DNA of 27,472 bases from UMGS1484 sp045661365 (GCA_045661365.1 JAZRFL010000126.1:1-27472); one strand, 5' to 3'; counted from the first letter of the stretch, positions 14,669 through 22,446 are shown. Notes: generated from the sequence alone by a model not told the origin. A program made the numbers and translations.

Positions 14669-16183
14669 ATGAAACTTTTGAGACGATTGGCTTTTTTGTT
14701 GGCGGGGGTAATGTTGCTTGTCTCTTGCAGTGAACAGGTGCAACTGGAAACGCCCGCCGATTCTGCACAACCAAACAAAGCGATGGAAGCGGTAGCGATC
14801 GTGTTAAACGACCAAACCGTTACGGTAGACGGTGAGGCGATCGGGAGCAATGCCGCCGAAGCGGTATATAAAGCAAACGACATTGTGTACTACGAATCGG
14901 ACAAGGATTTTACCTATGGTGAAGGTACGGCAGAGGATGCACACACCGCTTGGCAGGCCGCCGAGCACACGGTGGTGCATATCAACCAAGCGGGCACTTA
15001 TCGGGTGTCGGGTAAACTGTCAAAGGGACAAATTGCGGTGGATTTGGGCGAAAATGCATCCCAAGACCCCCAAGCGGTGGTTACTTTGATTTTAGACGGT
15101 GTCGATCTTACTTGTGAAGTGGCTCCCGCTGTGATTTTTTATAACGTGTATGAGTGTGGCAATACCGAAAATCCTACCAAAGACGTCGATACTACCAACG
15201 TGGGTGCTCAGGTGATTCTGGTCGACGGAACACAAAATACCGTGCGAGGATCATACGTGGCAAGAATTTACAAGCCGGACACCGTAGTGTTAAATCAAGA
15301 GGGAACAGCGGTAGAGGATGCCAAGAAATGGCACAAGTATGACGGAGCGTTTTATTCCAAAATGTCCATGACGATCAGCGGCGAAACCGAAAATAACGGT
15401 CAGTTGGCTATTTATGCCGAAAACGAAGGATTAGACAGTGAAATGCACCTAACCATTAACAGCGGAATTATCAATATTTTTTCGGGAAATGATGGAATCA
15501 ATACCAATGAGGACGGTGTTTCGGTAACCACGATCAACGGCGGTCAGTTAAATATTCAGGTAACGGGTGAAACCGGAGAGGGAGACGGCATTGACTCCAA
15601 TGGATGGCTGGTGATCAATGGCGGTACGGTAACGGCTTGGGCTTGTTCCGACAGTGCCGATGCAGGAATCGACTCCGACATGGGCATACACATTAACGGT
15701 GGTACGGTTATGGCTTCGGGACATATGCTGGATCGTATAGAGCAAGGTGGGCAGACCTACGGGGTGTTTACCTTTGCCCAAAAGCAAAACCACGCCCAAA
15801 CGATCTGTTTGCGGGATTCCTCGGGGAACGATGTCATGACTTGTTGTCCTCCCAATACGTATTCTGTTTTGCTATACAGCAGTCCGGCCTTGCAAGCGGG
15901 TGATTATACCTTGTGGAGCGGAGAACAACAATTGGCAGGTCAAGCAGGCGGAACGTTTGGTAACATGGGAATGCCGCCCGAAGGCATACAGCCGCCCCAA
16001 GGCATGCAACCACCTGAAGGCGCGCAACCACCCGATGGGCTGCAACCGCCCGATGGGATGGAGCCGCCAAACGGCAACCATAAGCCAAACGGACAAACAA
16101 ACGGCAGCCAAGATGCTTCGAATACCTTTACCATGGTTCAAGGAGGCAATCAATTCAGCGGAATATCATTGGCAACACAATAA
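14669..16183 (+). CDS. Lipoprotein with beta-helix carbohydrate-binding (DUF4353-type) domain and PPxG repeats
   Basis: The 504-residue product begins with a lipoprotein signal (basic MKLLRR, hydrophobic core, LVSC with lipidated C20). The body has repeated short motifs with ING, NSG and DGI turns (for example INSGIINIFSGNDGINTN and GDGIDSNGWLVINGG), typical of a right-handed parallel beta-helix of the DUF4353/Cthe_2159 type. That type binds calcium and acidic or cellulosic polysaccharides and often occurs with CotH-like proteins. Residues 435-469 are a tract of [Q/M]PP[E/Q/D/N]G repeats, probably an extended spacer. A Gln/Asn/Ser-rich tail follows. It should sit on the outer face of the membrane. 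The ribosome site AAGGAAG precedes the ATG. It shares a bidirectional terminator with the convergent lipoprotein gene. Confidence 0.85.
   Translation: MKLLRRLAFLLAGVMLLVSCSEQVQLETPADSAQPNKAMEAVAIVLNDQTVTVDGEAIGSNAAEAVYKANDIVYYESDKDFTYGEGTAEDAHTAWQAAEHTVVHINQAGTYRVSGKLSKGQIAVDLGENASQDPQAVVTLILDGVDLTCEVAPAVIFYNVYECGNTENPTKDVDTTNVGAQVILVDGTQNTVRGSYVARIYKPDTVVLNQEGTAVEDAKKWHKYDGAFYSKMSMTISGETENNGQLAIYAENEGLDSEMHLTINSGIINIFSGNDGINTNEDGVSVTTINGGQLNIQVTGETGEGDGIDSNGWLVINGGTVTAWACSDSADAGIDSDMGIHINGGTVMASGHMLDRIEQGGQTYGVFTFAQKQNHAQTICLRDSSGNDVMTCCPPNTYSVLLYSSPALQAGDYTLWSGEQQLAGQAGGTFGNMGMPPEGIQPPQGMQPPEGAQPPDGLQPPDGMEPPNGNHKPNGQTNGSQDASNTFTMVQGGNQFSGISLATQ
15971..16075 (+). repeat. 18-bp coding tandem repeat (PPxG tract)
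   Basis: One 15-bp unit followed by five 18-bp units (15986, 16004, 16022, 16040, 16058), each coding x-Q/E-P-P-x-G. The units are diverged at third positions, so the tract is under protein-level selection or old, and no slippage-prone perfect repeat remains. Confidence 0.9.
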
Positions 16184-16188
16184 AACAA

Positions 16189-16226
16189 AATCGGCAGACA
16201 CAAACTCGTGTCTGCCGATTGGTTTT
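16189..16226. terminator. Bidirectional terminator
   Basis: A perfect 13-bp stem (16189-16201/16208-16220) with the 6-base loop AAACTC. It is followed by GGTTTT on the plus strand and TTTTGTTTTA on the minus strand, between two convergent lipoprotein genes. Confidence 0.9.
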
Positions 16227-16234
16227 ATGTAAGG

Positions 16235-16774
16235 TTACATGCTAACCGTAAAGGGTTCCAAGTACAAACTACCGTCTTGTCCCGAAACACGAATGGCACA
16301 AAATACGGTTTTTCCGGTGGTGTCAACATAGCATATGCCACGGTTGGCGGTAGCGTCGTTGATATAGGTCTGCACACAAAATGGGGTGTTGGCATCTAAC
16401 TGCTCTACCGTGTGCAACACCTGCTCGACCCGCAAAACTTCGCTTTCGTCCAGCGCTAACCATTTCAGCTGGGTAATGGGTTGATCGGTGGCAATGCTCA
16501 CATACCAGATTGCCGCCAAGTCGGTGTCGGCATAGCGATAAGCTGCGGCGGAAAATTCGTCGGCATCGGTTACGGTAACGGTAATCGTGGCGGGAGTAGC
16601 GGTATCATTGGGGGTGCTTGAAAGGGTTGCATCGGGAATTGAAACAGGGGGAATACTGACCGTTTGCGAGGCGGGAGAAGAGGGAGCGGGTTGTGTGGAT
16701 TGTGTGCCGCACGAGCACAACGACATAAGCATTGCGACCAATAAGGTGGCGGTAACGAAAAAAGCAGATCTCAT
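16235..16774 (-). CDS. Small secreted lipoprotein of unknown function
   Basis: The 179-residue product has a lipoprotein signal ending LCSC (lipidated C22 most likely), a Ser/Pro/Thr-rich linker to about residue 60, and a ~115-residue folded domain with two further cysteines. The domain was not recognised. Its ATG overlaps the stop of the MFS gene (ATGA at 16771-16774) behind AAAGGAG, so the two are translationally coupled. This implies a shared process such as uptake or export of one compound, but no substrate can be named. Confidence 0.8.
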   Translation of the reverse strand: MRSAFFVTATLLVAMLMSLCSCGTQSTQPAPSSPASQTVSIPPVSIPDATLSSTPNDTATPATITVTVTDADEFSAAAYRYADTDLAAIWYVSIATDQPITQLKWLALDESEVLRVEQVLHTVEQLDANTPFCVQTYINDATANRGICYVDTTGKTVFCAIRVSGQDGSLYLEPFTVSM

Positions 16775-18006
16775 TGTTTTTTCTCCTTTCTAAAGAACCG
16801 TTTCATATACAACAATAAAAATATGCCCATCAAGGGGAACAAGGCGGCCAGCAACATACCGGCTTTCATACCAACTTGTTCGGGGGTCATGGCAAGGGTG
16901 TTGCCCAAAGCGGTTGCCCATGAAGAGGCAGAAACCCAGTCTACTACCGACCCCAACAATTGAGGAGCGACCGAAGCCCCCAGGTCACCGCCTGCCGCCA
17001 TCAAGGCATAAGCGGCAACCCCCGGATGAAGGATCTTTTCTTCCATAAAAATCAAGGTGCCGGGCCATAGCATAGAAGTACACAAGCCGGTGAATACACA
17101 GGCGATCAAAGGCAAGATCACGCCGGTAGACAAGCCGGCAACCAAATAACACAACACGGCGCCGATCATGCCGAGCAATAAAATTTTTCCTATATTTTTG
17201 CCGTATTTGGCATATAGGGTGCGTCCCAATCCCAACAGTACCGCAAACAGAGCCAAACCCACAATATCACCGACCGATTTGGAAATGTCCAGTGCGGTTT
17301 CCAAATATCCCGAGATCCAGTTGGTCATGGAGTTTTCGGCGGCGCTACCCAAAAAGATACATCCCACGCAAAGCAAAAGTCCCGTTTTGCGACCCTGCGG
17401 CTTGGCTTGATCGGGGGCGTTGGCAAGATTTAGGTCGGGTATGGGAGACAGACAAAAGAAAACACAAGAAAAAATCGGTACAGCCGCCCAAAACAGGGTG
17501 AGATACACCCAGTTTTGCGAGCCGAATAAGGCGAAAAACAGAGAACTGATCAGTACCACCGACAGTACCCCGTAGGCATATAGCGAATGCAAGGTGCTCA
17601 TGTCCCGACCGGGGTCATCGGAAGGAAGCGCCGCCACCAAGGGACTGAGCAGAACCTCGCACAGACCGGAGGCAATGGAAAAAATTACCGTACCGACCAA
17701 AAGCCCCATATACACAGCATTGGGGAACAAATAGGGGGAAAGGGCATAAATCGTAAGACCGGTGGCGGTGACCAACGGCATGATTCGTATAATGGTTTTT
17801 ATGGGAAATTTGTTTGCCCATACCGTAAATACCAAGTCGACCAGCAGTTGGGTACAAAAGTTGGTCAGTACCAAGGTGCCAAGCAGGGTGTAAGAGATTC
17901 CGTAGGTTTGCCGAAAGGTGACAAACAGCATAGGGGGCAAACAAAACACCGAGGACATGGCAAGATAGGCAAAATAACAAGCATATTTGGTACGACGATA
18001 TGACAT
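16771..18006 (-). CDS. Major facilitator superfamily transporter
   Basis: The 411-residue protein has about twelve hydrophobic segments. A short polar central loop (about 200-215) splits it into two halves, and loop motifs such as WANKFP follow segment 2. The C-terminal half carries AAGGDLGASVAPQLLG, common in sugar-transporter-like MFS proteins of the FucP/YfkF type. It probably moves a sugar or small organic molecule by proton coupling; direction and substrate are unknown. The ATG at 18006 follows AAGGAG by 9 bases; the longer frame to 18024 would use a start overlapping that site. It is the first gene of a two-gene operon with the coupled lipoprotein and has a strong promoter. Confidence 0.87.
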   Translation of the reverse strand: MSYRRTKYACYFAYLAMSSVFCLPPMLFVTFRQTYGISYTLLGTLVLTNFCTQLLVDLVFTVWANKFPIKTIIRIMPLVTATGLTIYALSPYLFPNAVYMGLLVGTVIFSIASGLCEVLLSPLVAALPSDDPGRDMSTLHSLYAYGVLSVVLISSLFFALFGSQNWVYLTLFWAAVPIFSCVFFCLSPIPDLNLANAPDQAKPQGRKTGLLLCVGCIFLGSAAENSMTNWISGYLETALDISKSVGDIVGLALFAVLLGLGRTLYAKYGKNIGKILLLGMIGAVLCYLVAGLSTGVILPLIACVFTGLCTSMLWPGTLIFMEEKILHPGVAAYALMAAGGDLGASVAPQLLGSVVDWVSASSWATALGNTLAMTPEQVGMKAGMLLAALFPLMGIFLLLYMKRFFRKEKKQ

Positions 18007-18039
18007 CGGTATCGCTCCTTGCAATCAAAAATCCCCCTC

Positions 18040-18067
18040 ATTATACCCCACAAGGACAAAAAGTCAA
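18040..18067 (-). promoter_or_regulatory. Strong sigma-A promoter of the MFS-lipoprotein operon
   Basis: On the minus strand TTGACT (18062-18067), a 16-base spacer and TATAAT (18040-18045). It lies in the 68-bp gap between the MFS gene and the preceding lipoprotein gene. Confidence 0.8.
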
Positions 18068-18074
18068 GGGTGGG

Positions 18075-18653
18075 TTATCCCCCGAAAAAGTATGCAGGTA
18101 AGGTTGTATCAAACAAGGCGTAGCATTCCAAGGCATCGCCGTTGCCGCGATACCAGTCAGACAATTCTTCCGGTAGGTCGCTGAGCGGTGTGCCCGGTTT
18201 GCACAAGGTAAATTCTTTACCACCGCTAATGCCGTTTGCTTCGGCGGCGATATAACGGACACCATCTTCCTCCCATTCGGTGTCGGGCTGTTTTTGATAG
18301 GTCAAGGTGTCTAAGGTCAAGCGGTAGGTGTTTTCATCTGCTTCCTGTATATCAACAAATTTACCGCTAAATTCGCTGATGTAGGTTTCATCGGAATTGT
18401 AGTCGCTGAAATTTCCCGTGAACGTGCCGTCGTCGTGTAGGGTAAGCTGGGTGCGCCAACCGCCTACCCCGCTGGAAAAACTGAATTCCGTTTGTTCCAA
18501 ATCGGCAGGGAGTACCGTTTTGACCTCGGAGGAGGGCGGTGTGACCGAAACTTCAGGGGTAGAGGCAGGTGCTTGCGGTTGGGGTTGGGAACTACACCCA
18601 AACAAGCCCACCGTTAAAGCCAAAAGACAAATAAAAAGTAACGATTTTTTCAT
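18075..18653 (-). CDS. Small secreted lipoprotein of unknown function
   Basis: The 192-residue product has a clean lipoprotein signal (MKKSLLF, hydrophobic core, LFGC with lipidated C20), a Pro/Gln/Ser-rich linker to about residue 45, and a beta-rich domain of ~145 residues with HDDGTFTGNFSDYNSDETY. This resembles small lipocalin-like or DUF-type Clostridia lipoproteins, but no family is certain. The ATG follows GGAGGG by 7 bases. It has its own promoter with an operator array and no co-transcribed neighbour, as the next operon has a separate promoter. Confidence 0.8.
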   Translation of the reverse strand: MKKSLLFICLLALTVGLFGCSSQPQPQAPASTPEVSVTPPSSEVKTVLPADLEQTEFSFSSGVGGWRTQLTLHDDGTFTGNFSDYNSDETYISEFSGKFVDIQEADENTYRLTLDTLTYQKQPDTEWEEDGVRYIAAEANGISGGKEFTLCKPGTPLSDLPEELSDWYRGNGDALECYALFDTTLPAYFFGG

Positions 18654-18700
18654 AAATAGCCCTCCATGGTAAATGATAACTCTACCGAGTTTCTGTATTT

Positions 18701-18729
18701 AGTATACAGGAGTTTTTGGGTATAGTAAA
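18701..18729 (-). promoter_or_regulatory. Promoter of the lipoprotein gene at 18653
   Basis: On the minus strand TTTACT (18724-18729), a 17-base spacer and TATACT (18701-18706). The first palindrome of the operator array begins at the next base upstream, 18730. Confidence 0.8.
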
Positions 18730-18776
18730 GTTACAAAGTTGTAACCTGAGATTACAATTTTGTAACCAAATGGTTA
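18730..18776. promoter_or_regulatory. Three phased palindromic operators
   Basis: GTTACAA-AG-TTGTAAC (18730-18745), ATTACAA-TT-TTGTAAC (18751-18766) and TAACCA-AA-TGGTTA (18763-18776). All have 6-7-base arms and a 2-base centre, and the centres are 21 and 11 bp apart, two and one helical turns. This is the pattern of cooperative dimer binding by a helix-turn-helix repressor. The adjacent regulator gene is only a stump. Confidence 0.7.
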
Positions 18777-18792
18777 TGAAGGCGGGTGTTGT

Positions 18793-18861
18793 ATGGACAA
18801 TTATTATCCTCGTATCAAAGATTTGCGAGAAGATCGTGATATGACACAACCTATATTTTAG
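18793..18861 (+). pseudogene. Truncated XRE-family regulator (22 codons)
   Basis: The frame starts at an ATG and reads MDNYYPRIKDLREDRDMTQ then PIF and a TAG. The sequence RIKDLREDRDMTQ is the first helix of the helix-turn-helix domain of XRE/Cro-type repressors, normally followed by the recognition helices. Everything after the first helix is lost, and spoVAD regulatory sequence begins within ~30 bp. The remnant cannot bind DNA by itself. Confidence 0.75.
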
Positions 18862-18888
18862 GACTGACCGATCAACCGAAATAACAAC

Positions 18889-18918
18889 CGTATAATCCTC
18901 TCTTTGTTTGGTACACTA
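18889..18918 (+). promoter_or_regulatory. Possible sigma-G/F promoter of spoVAD
   Basis: CGTATA (18889-18894), a 17-base spacer and TACACTA (18912-18918) resemble the forespore consensus (5 of 7 at the -10). The start site would fall very close to the ribosome site, leaving a leader of only about 16 nt, which lowers confidence. Confidence 0.4.
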
Positions 18919-18940
18919 TGGGCAAAGGGAGGAATTTTTT

Positions 18941-19951
18941 ATGGCACATCGATTGGGAAAATACACGTTGGCATTTGACCGCCCGCCGCGGGTGATATCC
19001 TTTGCCGCCGTGGGAGGAAAAAAAGAAGGAGAAGGACCGTTGGGCAATGCCTTTGACCGCATATTTACAGATGCTTATTTGGGAAAGGATTCTTTTGAAG
19101 AAGCCGAAAGTGAGTTGCAACGGCAAGCCTTGACCATTGCCATGTCCAAGGGAGAAATAACACCCGACAAGGTGCAATACCTGTTTGCGGGCGATCTGCT
19201 GAATCAATGTGTGGGCAGTACCATGGGGGTGGGTAGCTTCGGTATTCCCCAGGTGGGAATTTACGGGGCGTGTTCTACCATGGCGCTGGGGCTGGTTATG
19301 GCAAGCGGTTTTGTGGAAGGGGGATTGGCGCAAACGGTAGGAGCGGTAACCTCTTCTCATTTCTGCGCCAGCGAACGGCAATTTCGCTTTCCGTTGGAAT
19401 ACGGTGGGCAACGTCCCCAAACCGCAGGGTGGACCGCCACCGCGTCGGGGGCGTTGGTGTTGGGCGACCGCACAGCAGGGGTGGCCGTTACCCATGGAAT
19501 CGTGGGGCGAGTGACCACCTTGGGTGTGACCGATGCCAATAATATGGGTGCGGCTATGGCTCCTGCCGCTGCCGATACCATTTTGCATTTTTTTGAAGAT
19601 ACCCATATGACCCCCGACAATTTTGATTTGATCATGACCGGCGACTTGGGCAAGGTGGGGAGTCGGTTGCTTTGTGAATTGACCCGCAAAAAGGGGTTGG
19701 AAATCTCTCATTGTCATGCTGACTGTGGGTTGAATTTGTATCACGAGCAAGAGCAAGATGTGCATGCAGGCGGTTCGGGATGCGGCTGTTGTGCGGCGGT
19801 GCTGTGCGCGCGCATTTTGCCGTCGCTGAGCAAGGGAGAGTTAAAACGGGTATTGTTTGTGGCGACCGGTTCGTTGCATTCTACCACCACGGTGCAACAA
19901 GGGTTGCCCATTTCCGGAATTGCCCATGGGGTGGTACTGTCGGCAGAATAA
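18941..19951 (+). CDS. spoVAD: Stage V sporulation protein AD
   Basis: The 336-residue protein is a full-length SpoVAD with the thiolase-like fold of the family, including the blocks FAGDLLNQCVG, YGACSTMALGL and the C-terminal LFVATGSLHSTTT. SpoVAD binds dipicolinic acid on the inner spore membrane and works with SpoVAC and SpoVAE in channel assembly. The ATG at 18941 follows AAGGGAGG by 8 bases; the longer frame to 18908 lies upstream of that site. Neither spoVAE nor any other spoVA gene follows, and spoVAC lies 6.4 kb upstream, so it must be transcribed separately. Confidence 0.95.
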   Translation: MAHRLGKYTLAFDRPPRVISFAAVGGKKEGEGPLGNAFDRIFTDAYLGKDSFEEAESELQRQALTIAMSKGEITPDKVQYLFAGDLLNQCVGSTMGVGSFGIPQVGIYGACSTMALGLVMASGFVEGGLAQTVGAVTSSHFCASERQFRFPLEYGGQRPQTAGWTATASGALVLGDRTAGVAVTHGIVGRVTTLGVTDANNMGAAMAPAAADTILHFFEDTHMTPDNFDLIMTGDLGKVGSRLLCELTRKKGLEISHCHADCGLNLYHEQEQDVHAGGSGCGCCAAVLCARILPSLSKGELKRVLFVATGSLHSTTTVQQGLPISGIAHGVVLSAE

Positions 19952-19995
19952 AAAACAAGCGTGGTACGATGTCCTTCACACGTGAAAATACGATT

Positions 19996-20033
19996 AAGGA
20001 ACCCCCTGTGCTAAGTGGCACAGGGGGTTCCTT
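19996..20033. terminator. Strong hairpin between spoVAD and the small convergent gene
   Basis: A perfect 16-bp GC-rich stem (19996-20011/20018-20033) with a 6-base loop. On the minus strand it is followed by TTAATCGTATTTT, on the plus strand by GGTTGATG with no T-run. It should end the small minus-strand gene and may end or stabilise the spoVAD mRNA. Confidence 0.75.
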
Positions 20034-20047
20034 GGTTGATGCTGAGT

Positions 20048-20215
20048 TTACAAATCGTCGGCATCCTGTACGGGTGCTCCGCCGTCGGCAGGGTTTCCGG
20101 TATAACTGCCCAACGGATCGGTTTTGGGGTCTTTCATTTGCTGAAAGGGCGCATCGGTGGGGAATTGATACTGGTTACTTTGATTGTTTGCTTGTCCTTT
20201 TTTGTTCTTTTTCAT
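20048..20215 (-). CDS. 55-residue hydrophilic protein, probably sporulation-associated
   Basis: The frame reads MKKNKKGQANNQSNQYQF at the start, has DPLGSYTGNP in the middle and ends PVQDADDL. There is no hydrophobic segment. The DPLGSYTG-x-P...PVQDADDL pattern recalls small conserved proteins of Clostridia of unknown function; this is from memory, not a search. GAGGT lies 9 bases before the ATG. A consensus sigma-G -10 lies about 58 bp before the ATG, and the mRNA would begin with a 9-pair hairpin. The convergent neighbour is spoVAD, and a forespore role is likely though unproven. The basic N-terminus and acidic C-terminus suggest a disordered protein. Confidence 0.8.
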   Translation of the reverse strand: MKKNKKGQANNQSNQYQFPTDAPFQQMKDPKTDPLGSYTGNPADGGAPVQDADDL

Positions 20216-20243
20216 TGTGATTTACCTCATTTGTTCATAAATT

Positions 20244-20265
20244 GCGAAATCGAGTGCGATTTCGC
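20244..20265 (-). promoter_or_regulatory. Hairpin at the 5' end of the small gene's mRNA
   Basis: GCGAAATCG (20257-20265 read on the minus strand) pairs with CGATTTCGC (20244-20252) across the loop CACT. With the start site predicted near 20266, this hairpin would cap the transcript and could stabilise it. Confidence 0.6.
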
Positions 20266-20272
20266 CTATTCA

Positions 20273-20302
20273 TAGTATGAGCAAAATCAAGAAATTTAAT
20301 CG
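20273..20302 (-). promoter_or_regulatory. Sigma-G promoter of the small gene
   Basis: On the minus strand CATACTA (20273-20279) is a perfect forespore -10. CGATTA 17 bases upstream (20297-20302) matches the -35 at 4 of 6. Confidence 0.65.
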
Positions 20303-20318
20303 AAGTCGGTTTTAGGTC

Positions 20319-20347
20319 TTGTATTTTTGTCAATATTTTAGTATAAT
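20319..20347 (+). promoter_or_regulatory. Promoter of the rseP-like/scpAB operon
   Basis: TTGTAT (20319-20324), a 17-base spacer and TATAAT (20342-20347), 30 bp before the site-2 protease start. Confidence 0.75.
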
Positions 20348-20376
20348 AACTATAATTATCATAGGAGTGGTATGTA

Positions 20377-21105
20377 ATGCAATTGATTTCTTTGTTGAGC
20401 GACGGAGATTACTTGGGCGCCGTTGCATTTGTTTTTAGCGCGGCGATGGTAATTTTTTTGGTGTTGCCCTTTCACGAATACGCCCATGCTTTTGCAGCAA
20501 ACAAATTAGGTGACCCTACCGCACGGTATCAGGGACGGTTGTCCCTGAATCCCATGCGTCACATCGACTGGTTTGGTGCGGTGCTGATCATGGTGGCGGG
20601 ATTTGGCTGGGCAAAACCGGTACCGGTCAATACTCGTTACTTTAAACGTCCTAAATGGGGTATGGCGTTTACTGCTTTGGCAGGGCCTGTTTCCAATCTG
20701 CTTATGGCGCTTGTGGCATTGCTTTTGAAAAACACCGTACTTACCATTGGGGTAAACACCGAAACGATGTTTGCTTTGAGTGGTGACGTAGTGGGGTACA
20801 TTGGCAACCAGACCGAATCTTTGATCGTTTACTTTTTCTATCTCTTTTTCATGTTTCTTGCAGTCATCAACGTGGCGTTGGCGGTGTTTAATTTGTTGCC
20901 TATTCCGCCTTTGGACGGTTCTCGCTTGCTGACCGCCTTTTTGCCCAATCGTCTGTATTATACCATTATGCAATATGAGCAATACATTATGATGGGGTTG
21001 TTTGTACTGATTTTTATGGGCCTGTTGGACGGACCGCTGATGTTTTTACGTAGCGGCGTGTTGGATGTGTTAGACACATTGGCAGATTTGCCCTTTGGGT
21101 ATTAA
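20377..21105 (+). CDS. Site-2 protease family (M50) membrane metalloprotease
   Basis: The 242-residue polytopic protein has the zinc motif HEYAH (33-37) in a membrane segment and the third-ligand region NLLPIPPLDGSR with Asp near residue 177, as in the YwhC-type M50 peptidases. No PDZ domain is present, which separates it from RseP/RasP. Such proteases cut membrane-embedded substrates, but for this small subgroup the substrate is unknown. The ATG at 20377 follows TAGGAG. It is the first gene of a seven-gene run and lies directly before scpA, an arrangement conserved in many Firmicutes. Confidence 0.9.
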   Translation: MQLISLLSDGDYLGAVAFVFSAAMVIFLVLPFHEYAHAFAANKLGDPTARYQGRLSLNPMRHIDWFGAVLIMVAGFGWAKPVPVNTRYFKRPKWGMAFTALAGPVSNLLMALVALLLKNTVLTIGVNTETMFALSGDVVGYIGNQTESLIVYFFYLFFMFLAVINVALAVFNLLPIPPLDGSRLLTAFLPNRLYYTIMQYEQYIMMGLFVLIFMGLLDGPLMFLRSGVLDVLDTLADLPFGY

Positions 21106-21139
21106 AACCAAAAAGTTTGTTCGGTAAGGAGGTGCAACT

Positions 21140-21850
21140 GTGGAACAAGGTCTTTCGTTTAAATTAGAGGTGTTTGAAGGTCCGTTGGACCTGTTGTTGC
21201 ACCTGATTGCCAAAAATAAATTGAATATTTACGACATTTCCATATGTGAGTTGTTGGAACAGTATATGGAACATATTCACGCTTGGCAGGAACAAAATAT
21301 GGAGATTGCCAGCGAGTTTTTGGAAATGGCCTCTCGTCTGGTATATATTAAGTCGGCATCGTTGTTGCCCAAACCGGAAGAAGCTGAGCAACTGACCGAC
21401 CAATTGGCAGGAGAATTGTTAGAATACCAAACTTGCCGTCAATTGGCGGCTATGCTGGCAGAACGTACCGAAGGGTTTGACCGCATGGTGCGGGAACCTG
21501 CCAAGGTGGAGCCGGATCAAACCTATTTGCTTACCCACGAACCGCCCTTGTTGGTGCATTATTATTTGGCGGCGGTGGGCAGAGGGTTGCGGCGATTGCC
21601 ACCGCCCGAAACCCATTTTACTCCTTTGGTCAAAAAGACGGTGATTTCGGTTTCGTCTCGGATTGTGTATGTATTGCGTCATTTGTTTGGCGGTAAAAAA
21701 ATGCATTTAAAAAGTTTGTTTTCCCGTTCAAACGGGCGTTCTGAATCGGTAGCCACCTTTTTGGCGGTGTTGGAATTGATTCGCGAACGACGGATCTATT
21801 TGGACGAGGAGGAACAGCTGGCTATGGTGGAAGGAGAGGAAAATCAATGA
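21140..21850 (+). CDS. scpA: Segregation and condensation protein A
   Basis: The 236-residue kleisin subunit has the family N-terminal motif FEGPLDLLLHLI (13-24), the helical EFLEMASRLVYIKSASLLP block (55-73) and a C-terminal winged helix ending in the ELIRERRIYLDEEEQLAMVE region. It bridges the two SMC heads and, with ScpB, forms condensin for chromosome organisation and segregation. It starts with a GTG at 21140, 8 bases after AAGGAGG. Its TGA overlaps the scpB ATG (ATGA), giving coupled translation. Confidence 0.96.
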   Translation: MEQGLSFKLEVFEGPLDLLLHLIAKNKLNIYDISICELLEQYMEHIHAWQEQNMEIASEFLEMASRLVYIKSASLLPKPEEAEQLTDQLAGELLEYQTCRQLAAMLAERTEGFDRMVREPAKVEPDQTYLLTHEPPLLVHYYLAAVGRGLRRLPPPETHFTPLVKKTVISVSSRIVYVLRHLFGGKKMHLKSLFSRSNGRSESVATFLAVLELIRERRIYLDEEEQLAMVEGEENQ

Positions 21851-22446
21851 ACAAGCAGGACTATATCCCCGCCATAGAGGCGTTGCTGTTTGCCGGTGGA
21901 GAGCCGGTGGAATTGGGTAAGATCGCAGGGGCACTGGAGATCACGGTTGCCGAAGCCAAAGATGCGATCGACCGCCTGAAAAAACGTATGGAAGAGCAAA
22001 ACAGCGGTTTGGCGATCGTGGCGTTGGACGACTGTTATCAAATGACCACCAAACCCGCTTATATCGGACCGATTCGCAAGCTTTCTCAAATGCGGCGCAA
22101 TACCCCGCTTTCACAAGCGGCCTTTGAAGTGCTGTCGGTAATTGCTTACAACCAACCGGTCACCAAGGCTTATGTAGAACAGGTGCGGGGGGTGGATTGC
22201 TCCGGGGTGATCGGTTCTTTGTCTGCCAAGGGGTTGATTGAAGAATGCGGCCGTTTGGATTTGCCGGGACGTCCTCTTTTGTACGGCACTACCAAACATT
22301 TTTTGCGGTGCTTTTCCTTGACTTCGTTGGAGGATTTGCCACCCATTCCCCAACCGGAACAAGAACAATCCGGTTTTGTAGGCGACCGTGACGCACAAAA
22401 AGATGTGCTGGAAACCAAAATGGAGGATTTCGTAGCAGAGGAGTAA
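21847..22446 (+). CDS. scpB: Segregation and condensation protein B
   Basis: The 199-residue protein has the two winged-helix domains of ScpB. Diagnostic blocks are AIEALLFAGGEPVELGKIAGAL (split around residue 20), LSQAAFEVLSVIAYNQPVT and VDCSGVIGSLSAKGLIEECG. It binds ScpA as a dimer in the SMC complex. The last ~35 residues are a polar tail. Its ATG overlaps the scpA stop, and the next gene starts 4 bp downstream. Confidence 0.96.
   Translation: MNKQDYIPAIEALLFAGGEPVELGKIAGALEITVAEAKDAIDRLKKRMEEQNSGLAIVALDDCYQMTTKPAYIGPIRKLSQMRRNTPLSQAAFEVLSVIAYNQPVTKAYVEQVRGVDCSGVIGSLSAKGLIEECGRLDLPGRPLLYGTTKHFLRCFSLTSLEDLPPIPQPEQEQSGFVGDRDAQKDVLETKMEDFVAEE

Noticed and set aside
18872..19765. 297-codon minus-strand open frame opposite spoVAD
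   Set aside because: It is antisense to an unmistakable SpoVAD, has shadow-like composition and no domain.
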